Source: Candidatus Hydrogenedentota bacterium
GTDB taxonomy: Bacteria; Hydrogenedentota; Hydrogenedentia; Hydrogenedentales; JAGMZX01
DNA: 64,000 bases
Reading direction: 5' to 3'
Assembly: GCA_029556545.1 (NCBI GenBank)
Contig: JAKQEQ010000086.1
Span: 23,182 to 87,181 of the forward strand
Shown: piece after piece, positions 51,598 to 60,036 of the stretch
Numbering within the stretch: the stretch's first letter is position 1
How the letters are laid out: every line of letters begins with the position of its first letter
Translations under genes and position numbers: made by a program
Notes under the pieces: generated by a model
Database searches by the model: none
The model's input: only the letters and a program-made list of their open reading frames with translations
What the model was told of the DNA's origin: nothing

Positions 51598-53082
51598 TCA
51601 CCGCAGTTTGAGGGTGCCCAGGCTCATGATCGCGAAAAGGATCGCGATGATATAGAAGCGCATCGTCACTTTCGTCTCGGACCATCCGAGCAACTCGAAG
51701 TGATGGTGCAACGGGGCCATGCGAAAGACGCGACGGCCCGTCAGCTTGAACGAGGCCACTTGTATCAGCACGCTGAGCGCTTCGAGCACAAACATCCCCG
51801 CAACAATGGGCAGCAGCAGTTCCTGTTTCGTCAGGATAGCCATCGTGCCGAGCGCGCCGCCGAGCGCCAGCGATCCCGTGTCCCCCATGAAGACTTCCGC
51901 CGGATGGGCGTTGAACCAGAGAAACCCGAGCCCCGCCCCGAGCAGGGTCGCGCCAAACACGAACAGCTCGCTGGCCTCGGGCACGTAGGTCAGATAGAGA
52001 TAATGAGACCAGTCAGACCGGCTGACGATATAGGCAATTCCCGTATAGGCCATGAGCGAGATAATCGAAACCCCAGCGGCAAGGCCGTCGAGGCCGTCGG
52101 TAAGGTTGACGGCGTTCGAGGCGGCGACCAGGATAAAGATGACCAGGACAACGTAGAACGCGCCGAGCGGGATGAGCAGGTTCTTGAAGCCTGGGACATT
52201 GACCTTGGTGTGCAGGTCCGTGCCGCTTCCGACGATATGCACGGGCAGGGCGCTTTCGAGGAGCATACGGTTGCGGCGCAGGCGTTCCGGCCGTTCGAGC
52301 GTCTCGGGATCGCGCGCGACAAGCCCCGTCAACTCGACCGGCATCTCGTAGCCGGCCCACACCGCCGGGTCGTAGAAATCGGCGCGGTCCAGGAGCCGGT
52401 CAAGACCCCGGATTATGGCCCTTTCCTGCGTATCGGTCATGCGGTCCTTGCCGACGGCGGTCCGCACCGCTTCCTGGGCCTCTTCGTCCAGCCACTCCCA
52501 CACCCGGCGATCCGGTGAGTCCGCCGGCGCGACCGCCCCCGCCGCGAGAACATTGACGAGCCCGGGCCAGTCGCGGATATCGTTCGGGGCCACGTCCATG
52601 GCGCCAACGGTAATCGGGAAGACAATCAGGTAGCCGCCAAGCATCGCGCCGGTGAGTATCTGCCCGATGAACTTGGCGCGCGCGCTGAGGCCCTCGTTGC
52701 GTTTGCGCCGCAACTTGATGAAGTCGTCCAGAAAGCCGACCGCACCCAAGGCGCAGAAGACCAACACGGCGAGCCACAGCAGGCGATTCGTCAGACGGCC
52801 CCAGAACAGGAGGGCGGCCACGGCCGCAAGGATAATCATGGCGCCGCCCATCGTGGGCGTGCCGGCCTTTCCCTTGTGGAGTTCGTGCAAGGCCGCTACG
52901 TGCTCTTTGCGGATGTACTGCCCAATCTTGAGGGACGTCAACAGACGGATGATGCCCGGCCCGAACAGAAGACAGAAAAGGAACGCGGTCACAGCGGCGC
53001 CGCCCGCGCGCACCGTGTGGTAGGTAAACACGTTGAACGGCCCGAAAACGGGCACGAGTTTGAGGGCCAGGTAGTACAGCAT
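51598..53082 (-). CDS. mraY: phospho-MurNAc-pentapeptide transferase MraY with large periplasmic insertion
   Basis: 494 aa from the ATG at 53082, which aligns MLYYLALKLVPVFGPFNVFTY with the family N-terminus; an ATG at 53124 is in frame. Catalytic landmarks are intact: KAGTPTMGG near residue 72, the Asp pair FLDDFIK (119-120), NAVNLTDGLDGLA near residue 323, GFLWFNAHPAEVFMGDTGSLALGG, and MAPLHHHFE. The family is usually 320-360 aa. Here about 135 hydrophilic residues (about 162-298) lie between helix 4 and helix 5, a loop that faces the periplasm. The insert is rich in Asp, Glu and Arg, has no Cys and no evident domain. It forms lipid I from UDP-MurNAc-pentapeptide and undecaprenyl phosphate. 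Confidence 0.94.
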   Translation of the reverse strand: MLYYLALKLVPVFGPFNVFTYHTVRAGGAAVTAFLFCLLFGPGIIRLLTSLKIGQYIRKEHVAALHELHKGKAGTPTMGGAMIILAAVAALLFWGRLTNRLLWLAVLVFCALGAVGFLDDFIKLRRKRNEGLSARAKFIGQILTGAMLGGYLIVFPITVGAMDVAPNDIRDWPGLVNVLAAGAVAPADSPDRRVWEWLDEEAQEAVRTAVGKDRMTDTQERAIIRGLDRLLDRADFYDPAVWAGYEMPVELTGLVARDPETLERPERLRRNRMLLESALPVHIVGSGTDLHTKVNVPGFKNLLIPLGAFYVVLVIFILVAASNAVNLTDGLDGLAAGVSIISLMAYTGIAYIVSRSDWSHYLYLTYVPEASELFVFGATLLGAGLGFLWFNAHPAEVFMGDTGSLALGGALGTMAILTKQELLLPIVAGMFVLEALSVLIQVASFKLTGRRVFRMAPLHHHFELLGWSETKVTMRFYIIAILFAIMSLGTLKLR

Positions 53083-53155
53083 GGCCGTTGTCACCGCAAC
53101 TTCATTGTTCGCCGCATTCCTCAAGGGTCGTGGGCGCGTGGCCGCCCGACGACCG

Positions 53156-54595
53156 TTATAACCAGGCGTCCGCGTACCGCGTCGCGTATACGGTGCGCAA
53201 CGCCTCGATTACCTTTTCCATGCGCATGCCCCGCGATCCCTTCACCAGCAGCCTGTCGCCGAATTGCGCCCGCGCCGCCACCGCCTCCGCGATGACGCGG
53301 TGGTCGGCGAGGACCGTCGCCTCGGCTACGCCCGCCGCGCCTGCGGCTTCCGCCATCTCCTCCGCGTTCGGGCCATAGGCGAATAAGGCCGCGACGCCCG
53401 CCGCGCCCGCCCGACGCCCGACTTCCCGGTGGAGTTCCCGCGCCGCGTCGCCCAGTTCGAGCATGGAGCCCAACGCGGCGAAGCGCGCGCCCGGACCGGG
53501 CCGGTCGGCGAGAGCTTCGAGCGCGGCGGCCATGCTGGCGGGGTTCGCATTGTACGAATCGTCGAGGATTTCAAGGGGACCGAGACGCAGTATGCGGAAA
53601 TGCGCCAACTTGGCGCAGGCCTCGCGCAAGGGTCCTTCGAACTCGTCGATGCCGTGGCGCAGCCCCACCGCGACGGCAATCAGCACGTGCACGGCATGAG
53701 CGCGCACGGCCAACGGCAGGCGCAAGCGCCCGATGGGGTCAATCGTCAATAGCATGTCACCGGAGGCGTCGAAGTCGCAAGCGCGCAGCGCCACGTCGCC
53801 GGACGCGCCAAAGCGCACCTGGTCGCCGCCGTAGGCCACGGCAAGCCGCACGCACCACGGGTCGTCGGTGTTCACGTAGAAGCAGCCGTCCGGCGGAAGC
53901 GCCTCGACAATCTCCCCCTTCGCGCGGGCCACCGCGTCGAGGCTGCCAAAGCCCTCGAGGTGCGCCGGCGTCACGACCGTGATCGCGGACTCGGTGGGCC
54001 GGACCAGCGAGCACAGGGCCGCAATTTCGCCGGGGTGGTTCGCGCCCAGCTCCATCACGGCAAATTCGGTGGTCTCGTCCATGCCAAGCAACGACAGTGG
54101 ACAACCGATGTCGTTGTTGAGGTTGCCTTCGGTCTTGGCGACGACGTAGCGCGAGGCCAGCACCGCCGCCGTGAGGTCCTTGGCGGTCGTCTTGCCGCAC
54201 GATCCCGTGATGGCCAGAACCGGAATATCGTGCTTCGCACGGTGATGCGCCGCGAAGGTCTGCAAGGCGCGAAGGGGGTCCGCGACTACGAGGCACGGGC
54301 CCTCCGCATGAAACTCGCGGCACAGTGCGCCCGCGGCGCCCCGCTGAAAGGCTTCGGGAACAAAGGCGTCGCCGTCGAAGCTCGGGCCGCGCAGCGCCAC
54401 GAACAGGTCGCCCACCCGCAGTTGGCGCGTGTCAGTGCAGACCCGCGCGAAGCCGGTTGTTGTGGCCGGTCTCCCGACCGCGCCACCCGCCCGACCGCAG
54501 GTCTCCACTTGGTAACCCTCACCCCCGCCCTCTCCCTCGGGAAGAGGGGCGCCGACGATGCGGGCCAACTCGGCCAGTGTATATCGCCAGGCCAT
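53156..54595 (-). CDS. murF: UDP-MurNAc-tripeptide:D-Ala-D-Ala ligase MurF with repeat-derived insert
   Basis: 479 aa. ATP loop AITGSCGKTTAKDLTAAVL near residue 117, NNDIGCPLSLLGMDETTEFAVMELGANHPGEIA, and DDSYNANPASMAAALEALAD near residue 345 are diagnostic. The N-terminal substrate domain is interrupted: residues about 16-27 are encoded by a 33-nt palindromic repeat (54516-54548) and about 30-46 by another dispersed element (54457-54506). Homologues go from the first helix (here LAELARIVGA) to the VCTDTRQLRVGDLFVAL strand in about a dozen residues. Its ATG overlaps the murE stop by one base. The enzyme is likely still functional because all core motifs are present. Confidence 0.93.
   Translation of the reverse strand: MAWRYTLAELARIVGAPLPEGEGGGEGYQVETCGRAGGAVGRPATTTGFARVCTDTRQLRVGDLFVALRGPSFDGDAFVPEAFQRGAAGALCREFHAEGPCLVVADPLRALQTFAAHHRAKHDIPVLAITGSCGKTTAKDLTAAVLASRYVVAKTEGNLNNDIGCPLSLLGMDETTEFAVMELGANHPGEIAALCSLVRPTESAITVVTPAHLEGFGSLDAVARAKGEIVEALPPDGCFYVNTDDPWCVRLAVAYGGDQVRFGASGDVALRACDFDASGDMLLTIDPIGRLRLPLAVRAHAVHVLIAVAVGLRHGIDEFEGPLREACAKLAHFRILRLGPLEILDDSYNANPASMAAALEALADRPGPGARFAALGSMLELGDAARELHREVGRRAGAAGVAALFAYGPNAEEMAEAAGAAGVAEATVLADHRVIAEAVAARAQFGDRLLVKGSRGMRMEKVIEALRTVYATRYADAWL
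54457..54506. repeat. dispersed palindromic element II inside murF
   Basis: The segment contains GGTC-TCCC-GACC (54468-54479) as a small hairpin and a near repeat of CCGACCGC. Its shadow and sense translations (GRSGDRPQQ, GRPATTT) are familiar to me from intergenic repeats of high-GC environmental genomes. It abuts the 33-nt element at 54516-54548 and with it forms about 90 nt of foreign-looking DNA inside murF. Confidence 0.55.
54516..54548. repeat. 33-nt dispersed palindromic repeat, copy 2 (in frame inside murF)
   Basis: Same 33-nt length and 29 of 33 identical positions as the copy at 887-919 in hemY. Here it is antisense to the gene, giving PLPEGEGGGEG in MurF, whereas in hemY it is sense, giving PHPHPLPREEG. 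Eleven codons in both cases. Confidence 0.8.
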
Positions 54596-56061
54596 CAGGG
54601 GCGGTCCTCGAGCAGTTTGCGGGCAATCTCCCGGTCGTCGAAGTGACGTCGCGTCGTCCCGATAATCTGGTAGTCCTCGTGCCCCTTCCCTGCAATCAGG
54701 ACCAGGTCGCCGGGTCGCGCCATCGCGAGCGCGCGGGCGATGGCTTCGGCGCGGTCCTCGATAACCAGGTAGCCGTCTCCCTTTTGTCTGTTGGCCGACT
54801 GCACGCCGGCCTCGACGTCCAGCAGGATGCGCACGGGGTCCTCGGTGCGCGGGTTATCCGACGTAAGGATCACGAAGTCCGCCATTTCCGCAGCTACCCG
54901 GCCCATTTTCGGGCGCTTGCCACGGTCGCGGTCGCCGCCGCAGCCGAACACGACGAGGACACGCTTGCCGCAGATGGCCCGCGCCGCCTTGAGGACGTTT
55001 CGGAGCGCGTCGTCGGTGTGCGCGTAATCGACGACGACCTGAAAGTCCTGCCCGGCGTCGACGGGCTCGAAACGGCCCGGCACGCGTTCGACGGCGGCCA
55101 CGCCCTCGGCAAGCGCGGCGACGGGAATGCCCAGGCCGCCGCAAATGGCGATGGCGCAGAGGGCGTTGCTCACATTGTGCTCGCCGAGGAGGCTCATGGC
55201 CACCTCCGCGCCGCCCCAAGGGGTTTCCAGATGGAACGTGGTGCGGCGCAATTCGGCCCGGACGCGCGCGGCGCGGCAGTCGCCCCGCTTGCCGAAGGTG
55301 TAGCAGGGAACCCGCGCGGCGGCGATAAAGACGTCCGCGGCGGGGTCTTCGCGATTGACGACGACAAAACGGCCGGGACCTTCGATCTCCTGGAAGAGCT
55401 TGAGCTTGGCGCGCCGGTAGTCGTCCATGTCCCTGTGGTAATCGAGATGGTCCTGTGTAAGATTCGTGAACGCGGCTACGTCAAACGCAATCCCCGCGAC
55501 ACGGTCCTGGTCCAGGGCGTGGGAACTGGCTTCCATGACGACGTGCGACATCCCCTTGTCGCGCGCGCGCGCGAAGTTTTCCGCGAGCGTCTCGGCGAAG
55601 GGGGTCGTGTGCGGCGCCGGGAGCGTTTCCCCGGCGATTTCGTAGCCAAGCGTGCCGAACTTGGCGGCGCGGAAGCCCGCGCGTTCGAGGATCGACTGCA
55701 CGAGGCACACCGTGCTCGACTTGCCGTTGGTGCCGGTCACGCCGATCACCGTGAGACTTGCCGACGGGTTGCTGTGCAGGGCGTGCGCCACGATGCCCGC
55801 AGCGCGGCGCGGCGCCGCATGGAAAATGTACGGCAGGCCCGACAACTCGGCGCAGCCCGCGCGGTCCCCGAGGATCGCCACGGCGCCGGCGGCCGCGGCC
55901 TGGGCCGCGAACGCGTGGCCGTCATGCGCGCCGCCGCGCACTGCCACAAACAGGGCCCCGGGCCGTACGGCGCGGGAGTCCTCCGTGATGCCGGCAAATG
56001 CGAAATCCGGGCCGGGCGCGGGCGGCAGGCCGAGGAGTTCACATAGCTGTGCTTTGGTCAT
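54595..56061 (-). CDS. murE: UDP-MurNAc-L-Ala-D-Glu:meso-diaminopimelate ligase MurE
   Basis: 488 aa. N-terminal ITEDSRAVRPGALFVAVRG, ATP loop VIGVTGTNGKSSTVCLVQSIL near residue 105, MEASSHALDQDRVAGIAFDVAAFTNLTQDHLDYH near residue 180, and FGCGGDRDRGKRPKMG near residue 370. The specificity motif is DNPR (in SDNPRTEDP near residue 400), which selects meso-DAP over lysine. Peptidoglycan in this organism is therefore of the DAP type. The start overlaps the end of the PBP gene by 23 nt. Confidence 0.95.
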   Translation of the reverse strand: MTKAQLCELLGLPPAPGPDFAFAGITEDSRAVRPGALFVAVRGGAHDGHAFAAQAAAAGAVAILGDRAGCAELSGLPYIFHAAPRRAAGIVAHALHSNPSASLTVIGVTGTNGKSSTVCLVQSILERAGFRAAKFGTLGYEIAGETLPAPHTTPFAETLAENFARARDKGMSHVVMEASSHALDQDRVAGIAFDVAAFTNLTQDHLDYHRDMDDYRRAKLKLFQEIEGPGRFVVVNREDPAADVFIAAARVPCYTFGKRGDCRAARVRAELRRTTFHLETPWGGAEVAMSLLGEHNVSNALCAIAICGGLGIPVAALAEGVAAVERVPGRFEPVDAGQDFQVVVDYAHTDDALRNVLKAARAICGKRVLVVFGCGGDRDRGKRPKMGRVAAEMADFVILTSDNPRTEDPVRILLDVEAGVQSANRQKGDGYLVIEDRAEAIARALAMARPGDLVLIAGKGHEDYQIIGTTRRHFDDREIARKLLEDRP

Positions 56062-58186
56062 GCTCCGAGTCCAATGGGCGGTTCGAAAAGACGAGGCGGC
56101 AGGTGTCGACCTCCTCGACCGGGGTGCCGGGGGCGGGGTGCTGCGCGATCACGCGCCCCACGCCCTGCGGGGTCCAGGATACGCCGAGTTCGCGCAGCCG
56201 CTGGTACGCCTGCTGCTTGGTCATTCCCGTGAAATCCGGCAGGCCCGTCACCCACTCCGTACCATCCCGTTCGCGCGCGACGAGTTCCCGGTCGTCGAAC
56301 GGTTCGAGGAACAACGTGCGCGCGGCCTCTTCCTTGGCGAGCAGGACGCGCGGCCTGATGACGTGCATGTCTTCCTCCATGCTCGCGTTCGGGTCGACCG
56401 TCCCTTGAACGGGGTCCGGCGGCACGCCCAGCCGAATGAGCGCCTCCCGCACCACCTCGCGAAACACGGGGCCGCAGACGTACCCGCCGTAATGCCGCTG
56501 GATCATGGGCTCGTGAATGACGATAACCCCGACGAGGCGCGGGTCGCCGACCGGCGCAAACCCCGCGAATACGGCGGTGACCTTGTCGCTCGAGAAGCCG
56601 CCCCGCTGCACCTTCTTGGCGGTGCCGGTCTTGCCGCCCACGCGGTACTCGGGGATGTTCGCCATAGTCCCCGTGCCGTGAAGCACCACTTCGTGGCAGA
56701 GTTCCCGCATCGTGGCGGCGGTCTCGGGCGAAAGCACGCACTGGCGCGCGCCGCCGCCGCCGCGATGGACCACCTCGCCTTCCCGGCTCTGGACGCGGTC
56801 CAACAGGTACGGCTGGATGAGATAGCCGCCGTTGGCGATCACGGCCATGGCGCGCGCCAGTTGCTGCATCGTCACCATGACCTCATAGCCCATCGGCAGC
56901 GACCCCATCGTCAACCGGGACCACCGCTCGCGGCGCGGCACGAAGCCCGGTTCCTCGAAGGGGCGAATATCCAGGGTGCAACGGGTTCCAAAACCGAATC
57001 GGCGAATCCATTCGTCGAGATGGCCCGCGCCCACCCACGAGGCCACCTCGATATGGCCGATATTGCTCGATTCGGCGAAGACCTCGCGGAACGGCGCCTC
57101 CCACATCCGGTGCACGTCGCGGACGGTGTGCCCGTAGAAGTTGTGGCTGCCGCCGCGGCAGTTCACGACCTTTTCCGGCGTGACGACGCCCAGTTCGAGC
57201 GCGGCGGCGGCAACGACAATCTTGAATACGGAACCCGGCTCGAACACGTCGCGAAGCGCGCGATTCTTCCACAGTTCCTTGTCGAATTCCTCGTAGTGGT
57301 TCGGGTCATAGCCCGGGCGGTGCGCCAACGCGAGGATCGCGCCGGTGTGGGCGTCCATGATGATGCCCGCGCCGCGGACCGCGTTGCAGCGCTCGATGTT
57401 GGCGTCAAGGGCCTGTTCAAGCGCGTGCTGGATCACCGCGTCAATGGTGAGAAAGACGTGGTCGCCGCCTTGAGGCGGCTTGAATTCGAGCGTAAGCGAG
57501 TTCAGCAGGTTGCTCTTGGCGTCCTTGCGCGCCCGGTATTCTCCCGGGATGCCGCGGAGCCACTTGTCGAATTCGAGTTCCACGCCCTCGCAGGGGTCCC
57601 CCACGAGGTTCACGAATCCAAGCAACGAAGACGCCAACTTTCCCTGGGGGTAGTAGCGCATGGGCTCGTGGATCACGAATACGCCCTTGCCCGCGAGTGC
57701 CGCAATTCGCTTGACCTCGTCGCTGGATACGTCCGTAATGCGGCTCTTCAGGTACACGAACGGGCGGGGCCCGCCCTCCTGTGTGCGCCAGGACAAGCGC
57801 GCCAGGGTCTCTTCTTCGTCCAGTCCCAGGGCCACATCGAGCAGGAGCGCGACCCGTTCCGGCTCCTTGACGACCTTCGGATCGCCGCACAACGACGGGA
57901 TGCGGTCGTCGGTCGCAAGGAGTACGCCGTTCTTGTCATAGAGATTGCCGCGAGTGACATGCACGGCCACCCGCCCCTCATGCGCTTTCGCCTCGTCGGC
58001 AAGATACTCGGCGGGCCAGAGGTGGACGTAGAAGAGTCTGCCGACAATAACCGCGAACGCGACGAGGAAGAAACCCATGGTGGAATAGACACGGAATCTG
58101 TACCACGCGCCGGGCATGGCGGCGCGAAAGCGGTCTTCCGCGCGCCTTGCGCGACGCCGGTGAAACGAGGTGTTTGCCGGTGACAT
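56039..58186 (-). CDS. ftsI: septal class B penicillin-binding protein FtsI with PASTA domain
   Basis: 715 aa from the ATG at 58186 (GGAGGT 6 nt upstream). A single N-terminal membrane helix (YSTMGFFLVAFAVIVGRLF, about 35-53) precedes the PBP dimer domain (VTRGNLYDKNGVLLATDD). The transpeptidase motifs are all present: SxxK in EPGSVFKIV, SxN in AESSNIGHIEVA, and KTG in GGKTGTAKKVQRGG. The last 65 residues form a PASTA-like domain (LPDFTGMTKQQAYQRLRELG...VIAQHPAPGTPV). PASTA on a division PBP is typical of Gram-positives and some other phyla (the PBP2x/SpoVD type). It cross-links septal peptidoglycan together with FtsW. Confidence 0.93.
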   Translation of the reverse strand: MSPANTSFHRRRARRAEDRFRAAMPGAWYRFRVYSTMGFFLVAFAVIVGRLFYVHLWPAEYLADEAKAHEGRVAVHVTRGNLYDKNGVLLATDDRIPSLCGDPKVVKEPERVALLLDVALGLDEEETLARLSWRTQEGGPRPFVYLKSRITDVSSDEVKRIAALAGKGVFVIHEPMRYYPQGKLASSLLGFVNLVGDPCEGVELEFDKWLRGIPGEYRARKDAKSNLLNSLTLEFKPPQGGDHVFLTIDAVIQHALEQALDANIERCNAVRGAGIIMDAHTGAILALAHRPGYDPNHYEEFDKELWKNRALRDVFEPGSVFKIVVAAAALELGVVTPEKVVNCRGGSHNFYGHTVRDVHRMWEAPFREVFAESSNIGHIEVASWVGAGHLDEWIRRFGFGTRCTLDIRPFEEPGFVPRRERWSRLTMGSLPMGYEVMVTMQQLARAMAVIANGGYLIQPYLLDRVQSREGEVVHRGGGGARQCVLSPETAATMRELCHEVVLHGTGTMANIPEYRVGGKTGTAKKVQRGGFSSDKVTAVFAGFAPVGDPRLVGVIVIHEPMIQRHYGGYVCGPVFREVVREALIRLGVPPDPVQGTVDPNASMEEDMHVIRPRVLLAKEEAARTLFLEPFDDRELVARERDGTEWVTGLPDFTGMTKQQAYQRLRELGVSWTPQGVGRVIAQHPAPGTPVEEVDTCRLVFSNRPLDSEHDQSTAM

Positions 58187-58210
58187 AGCCGTACCTCCGA
58201 CGATCAACCG

Positions 58211-58720
58211 TCAGAACGAGCCCAACTGGTTCTCGGGTGACTCATCCAGCAGCCACGGCGCGGCGGGCGGTCGCGCAGGCGCCGTGGGCGCGCGGGCGGC
58301 GGAAGCGTCAAGCAAAGGCGGCCGGCCGCCGCCCGCGGCCGACGCGCCGCGGGCCAGTTCAAACTGCGGTGTGTCGCCGTATTGCAGGTCGAAACGCGGA
58401 TCGACGTAGATCGTCTCGATCTGGCTGGGTTGAGGTTCGACGAGCCCGAGATGCGGCGCGCGGGTTTCGAGGTACTCCAGAGGAAGCAACCGGGCCTCCT
58501 CGACACGGAGGGTGTGCAGGCGTTCCTCAAGGCGCTTCATCTCCGCCGAGATTTCGATGAGCTTATAGTCGTTGCGCCACGTCTGGGTATTGAGCCAGAC
58601 CTCGTAGAAGGCGACCGTGAACGGCGCCGCGAACAACGGCGCCCACACGATCCACCCGAACAGGGAGGCGCGGCGCGCTTCCTTTTCCCGTTTTCGACCT
58701 GTCCTCGCCATGCTGCTCAT
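58211..58720 (-). CDS. ftsL: FtsL-like cell division protein
   Basis: 169 aa from the ATG at 58720, overlapping the rsmH stop (ATGA). A basic cytoplasmic start (ARTGRKREKEARR) is followed by one membrane helix (LFGWIVWAPLFAAPFTVAFYEVW, about 20-42). A periplasmic coiled coil (YKLIEISAEMKRLEERLHTLRVEEARLLPLEYLE, about 52-86) follows. The tail of 80 residues is Pro/Ala-rich and longer than usual. Sequence conservation in FtsL is poor, so the call rests on position between rsmH and ftsI, topology and the coiled coil. Confidence 0.78.
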   Translation of the reverse strand: MSSMARTGRKREKEARRASLFGWIVWAPLFAAPFTVAFYEVWLNTQTWRNDYKLIEISAEMKRLEERLHTLRVEEARLLPLEYLETRAPHLGLVEPQPSQIETIYVDPRFDLQYGDTPQFELARGASAAGGGRPPLLDASAARAPTAPARPPAAPWLLDESPENQLGSF

Positions 58721-59652
58721 AATCGTTCCCCTACGCGGAGCCGCGCGCTCTTCGCGCGCGGGTTGTTGCGCACCTCTTCGTCGTCAGGACGCACCGGCGC
58801 GCGCGTCAGAAGGCGCAGCCGCGGCGGGATGCGATCGCGCACCCGGCCGTCCGGATAAAGCAGGCGCTGCTCGCGCGCTGCGTCGCGCATAAGCGTCTTC
58901 ACGACCCGGTCCTCGCCGGAGTGAAACGCGATGACACACACCCTGCCGCCGGGGCGTAAGGCGTCGATGGCCTGGGCCAGCCCCGCCTCGATCCAGCGCA
59001 GTTCCTCGTTCACCCGGATTCGCACCGATTGAAACACAGTTCTCAACTCTTCCGGTTCCGGCCCCGCGAAAGGCAGGGCCTCGCGCACCGCCGCCGCCAG
59101 ATCGTCCGTGGTCTCCATTGCGCCCGCGTCGCGCCGCCGCAAGATCGCCCGCGCGATGCGGCGCGCGGGCCGCACGTCGCCGAACTCCTTCAAGTCCCGG
59201 ACGAGGTCCTCGATCGAGACCCGGCGCAGGTACGCGGCCGCGGTCGTGCCGCCGGTCGGATCCATGCGCATGTCCAGCGGCGCGGTCCGGGACCAACTGA
59301 ATCCTCTCTCGGGCGTATCGATTTGCATGCTGCTCACACCGCAGTCGATGAGGATGCCGTCCACCCGGCCCACGCCGAGCCCGTCCAGAATGGCGCGGAG
59401 TTCGGCGTAATTGGCCCGGACCACGGTAACGCATTCAAATGTTTCGAGCCGCCGCCGCGCGAGGGCCGCGGCATGCGGGTCCCGGTCCATCGCAATCAAC
59501 CTGCCGCCGTGCAAGCGCCGCGCGATAAGCGCGGCGTGGCCGCCCGCGCCCGCCGTGCAATCCACGTAGGTCCCCTCCGGCCGGACAGCAAGCCACTCGA
59601 TGGCCGGTCCGGCCAGGACGGGCACGTGCGGGGCATCGACTTCGCCCGGCAT
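58717..59652 (-). CDS. rsmH: 16S rRNA (cytosine1402-N4)-methyltransferase
   Basis: 311 aa. SAM site VDCTAGAGGHAALIARRL near residue 30, MDRDPHAAALARRRL, ILIDCGVSSMQIDTPERGFSW near residue 100, PLDMRMD, RARRIARAI-type helix (PARRIARAILRRRD), and the C-terminal FHSGEDRVVKTLMR, where the family usually has FHSLEDR. It modifies the same nucleotide, C1402, as RsmI encoded at 20941-21669. Both enzymes for m4Cm1402 are therefore in this window, although not linked. Confidence 0.95.
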   Translation of the reverse strand: MPGEVDAPHVPVLAGPAIEWLAVRPEGTYVDCTAGAGGHAALIARRLHGGRLIAMDRDPHAAALARRRLETFECVTVVRANYAELRAILDGLGVGRVDGILIDCGVSSMQIDTPERGFSWSRTAPLDMRMDPTGGTTAAAYLRRVSIEDLVRDLKEFGDVRPARRIARAILRRRDAGAMETTDDLAAAVREALPFAGPEPEELRTVFQSVRIRVNEELRWIEAGLAQAIDALRPGGRVCVIAFHSGEDRVVKTLMRDAAREQRLLYPDGRVRDRIPPRLRLLTRAPVRPDDEEVRNNPRAKSARLRVGERL

Positions 59653-59691
59653 GGGGCCTTCTCCCGGCGGCGGCGCCCGCGCGCCCCCGCG

Positions 59692-60036
59692 CTACGCGGC
59701 CTTGCGGTACGAGTCGATGGCGACGGCCTCCTCGTCATAGATGGCGAAAAGGCGAATAACCCCGGCCATCCGCATGAGCCGCTGCGTGTACAGGTTCACG
59801 CCCGCAAGACGGAGGTCGCCCCCGCAGGCGCGGCAGTGCCGCAGGCGCTCGACAAGCAGGCCTAGTCCTAGATAACTAACATAATTCACGTCGGCCAAGT
59901 TGAGCACCACCCGCGTGCGTTGGTCATGAATGCACCCGCCCAGGCTGAGCCGCAACTCCTTCGAACCCTCCTCGTCCAGATCGCCCGCCGCCCGCAACAC
60001 CGTCACCGCCCCCGATTCCAGTCTGTCCACGTTCAT
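59692..60036 (-). CDS. STAS-domain protein (anti-sigma-factor-antagonist-like) in the dcw operon
   Basis: 114 aa from the ATG at 60036, which overlaps the mraZ stop (ATGA), so it is co-translated with mraZ. The fold is clear: VTVLRAAGDLDEEGSKELRLSLGGCI, RVVLNLADVNYVSYLGLGLLVERLRHC and LRLAGVNLYTQRLMRMAGV. In SpoIIAA/RsbV relatives the loop reads DSSGLG with a phosphorylated Ser; here it is SYLGLG, so the acceptor Ser is Tyr. Phospho-switching by an anti-sigma kinase is therefore doubtful. A role as a structural or signalling adaptor at the start of the cell-wall operon is inference. A STAS gene is not part of the standard dcw order. Confidence 0.85.
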   Translation of the reverse strand: MNVDRLESGAVTVLRAAGDLDEEGSKELRLSLGGCIHDQRTRVVLNLADVNYVSYLGLGLLVERLRHCRACGGDLRLAGVNLYTQRLMRMAGVIRLFAIYDEEAVAIDSYRKAA

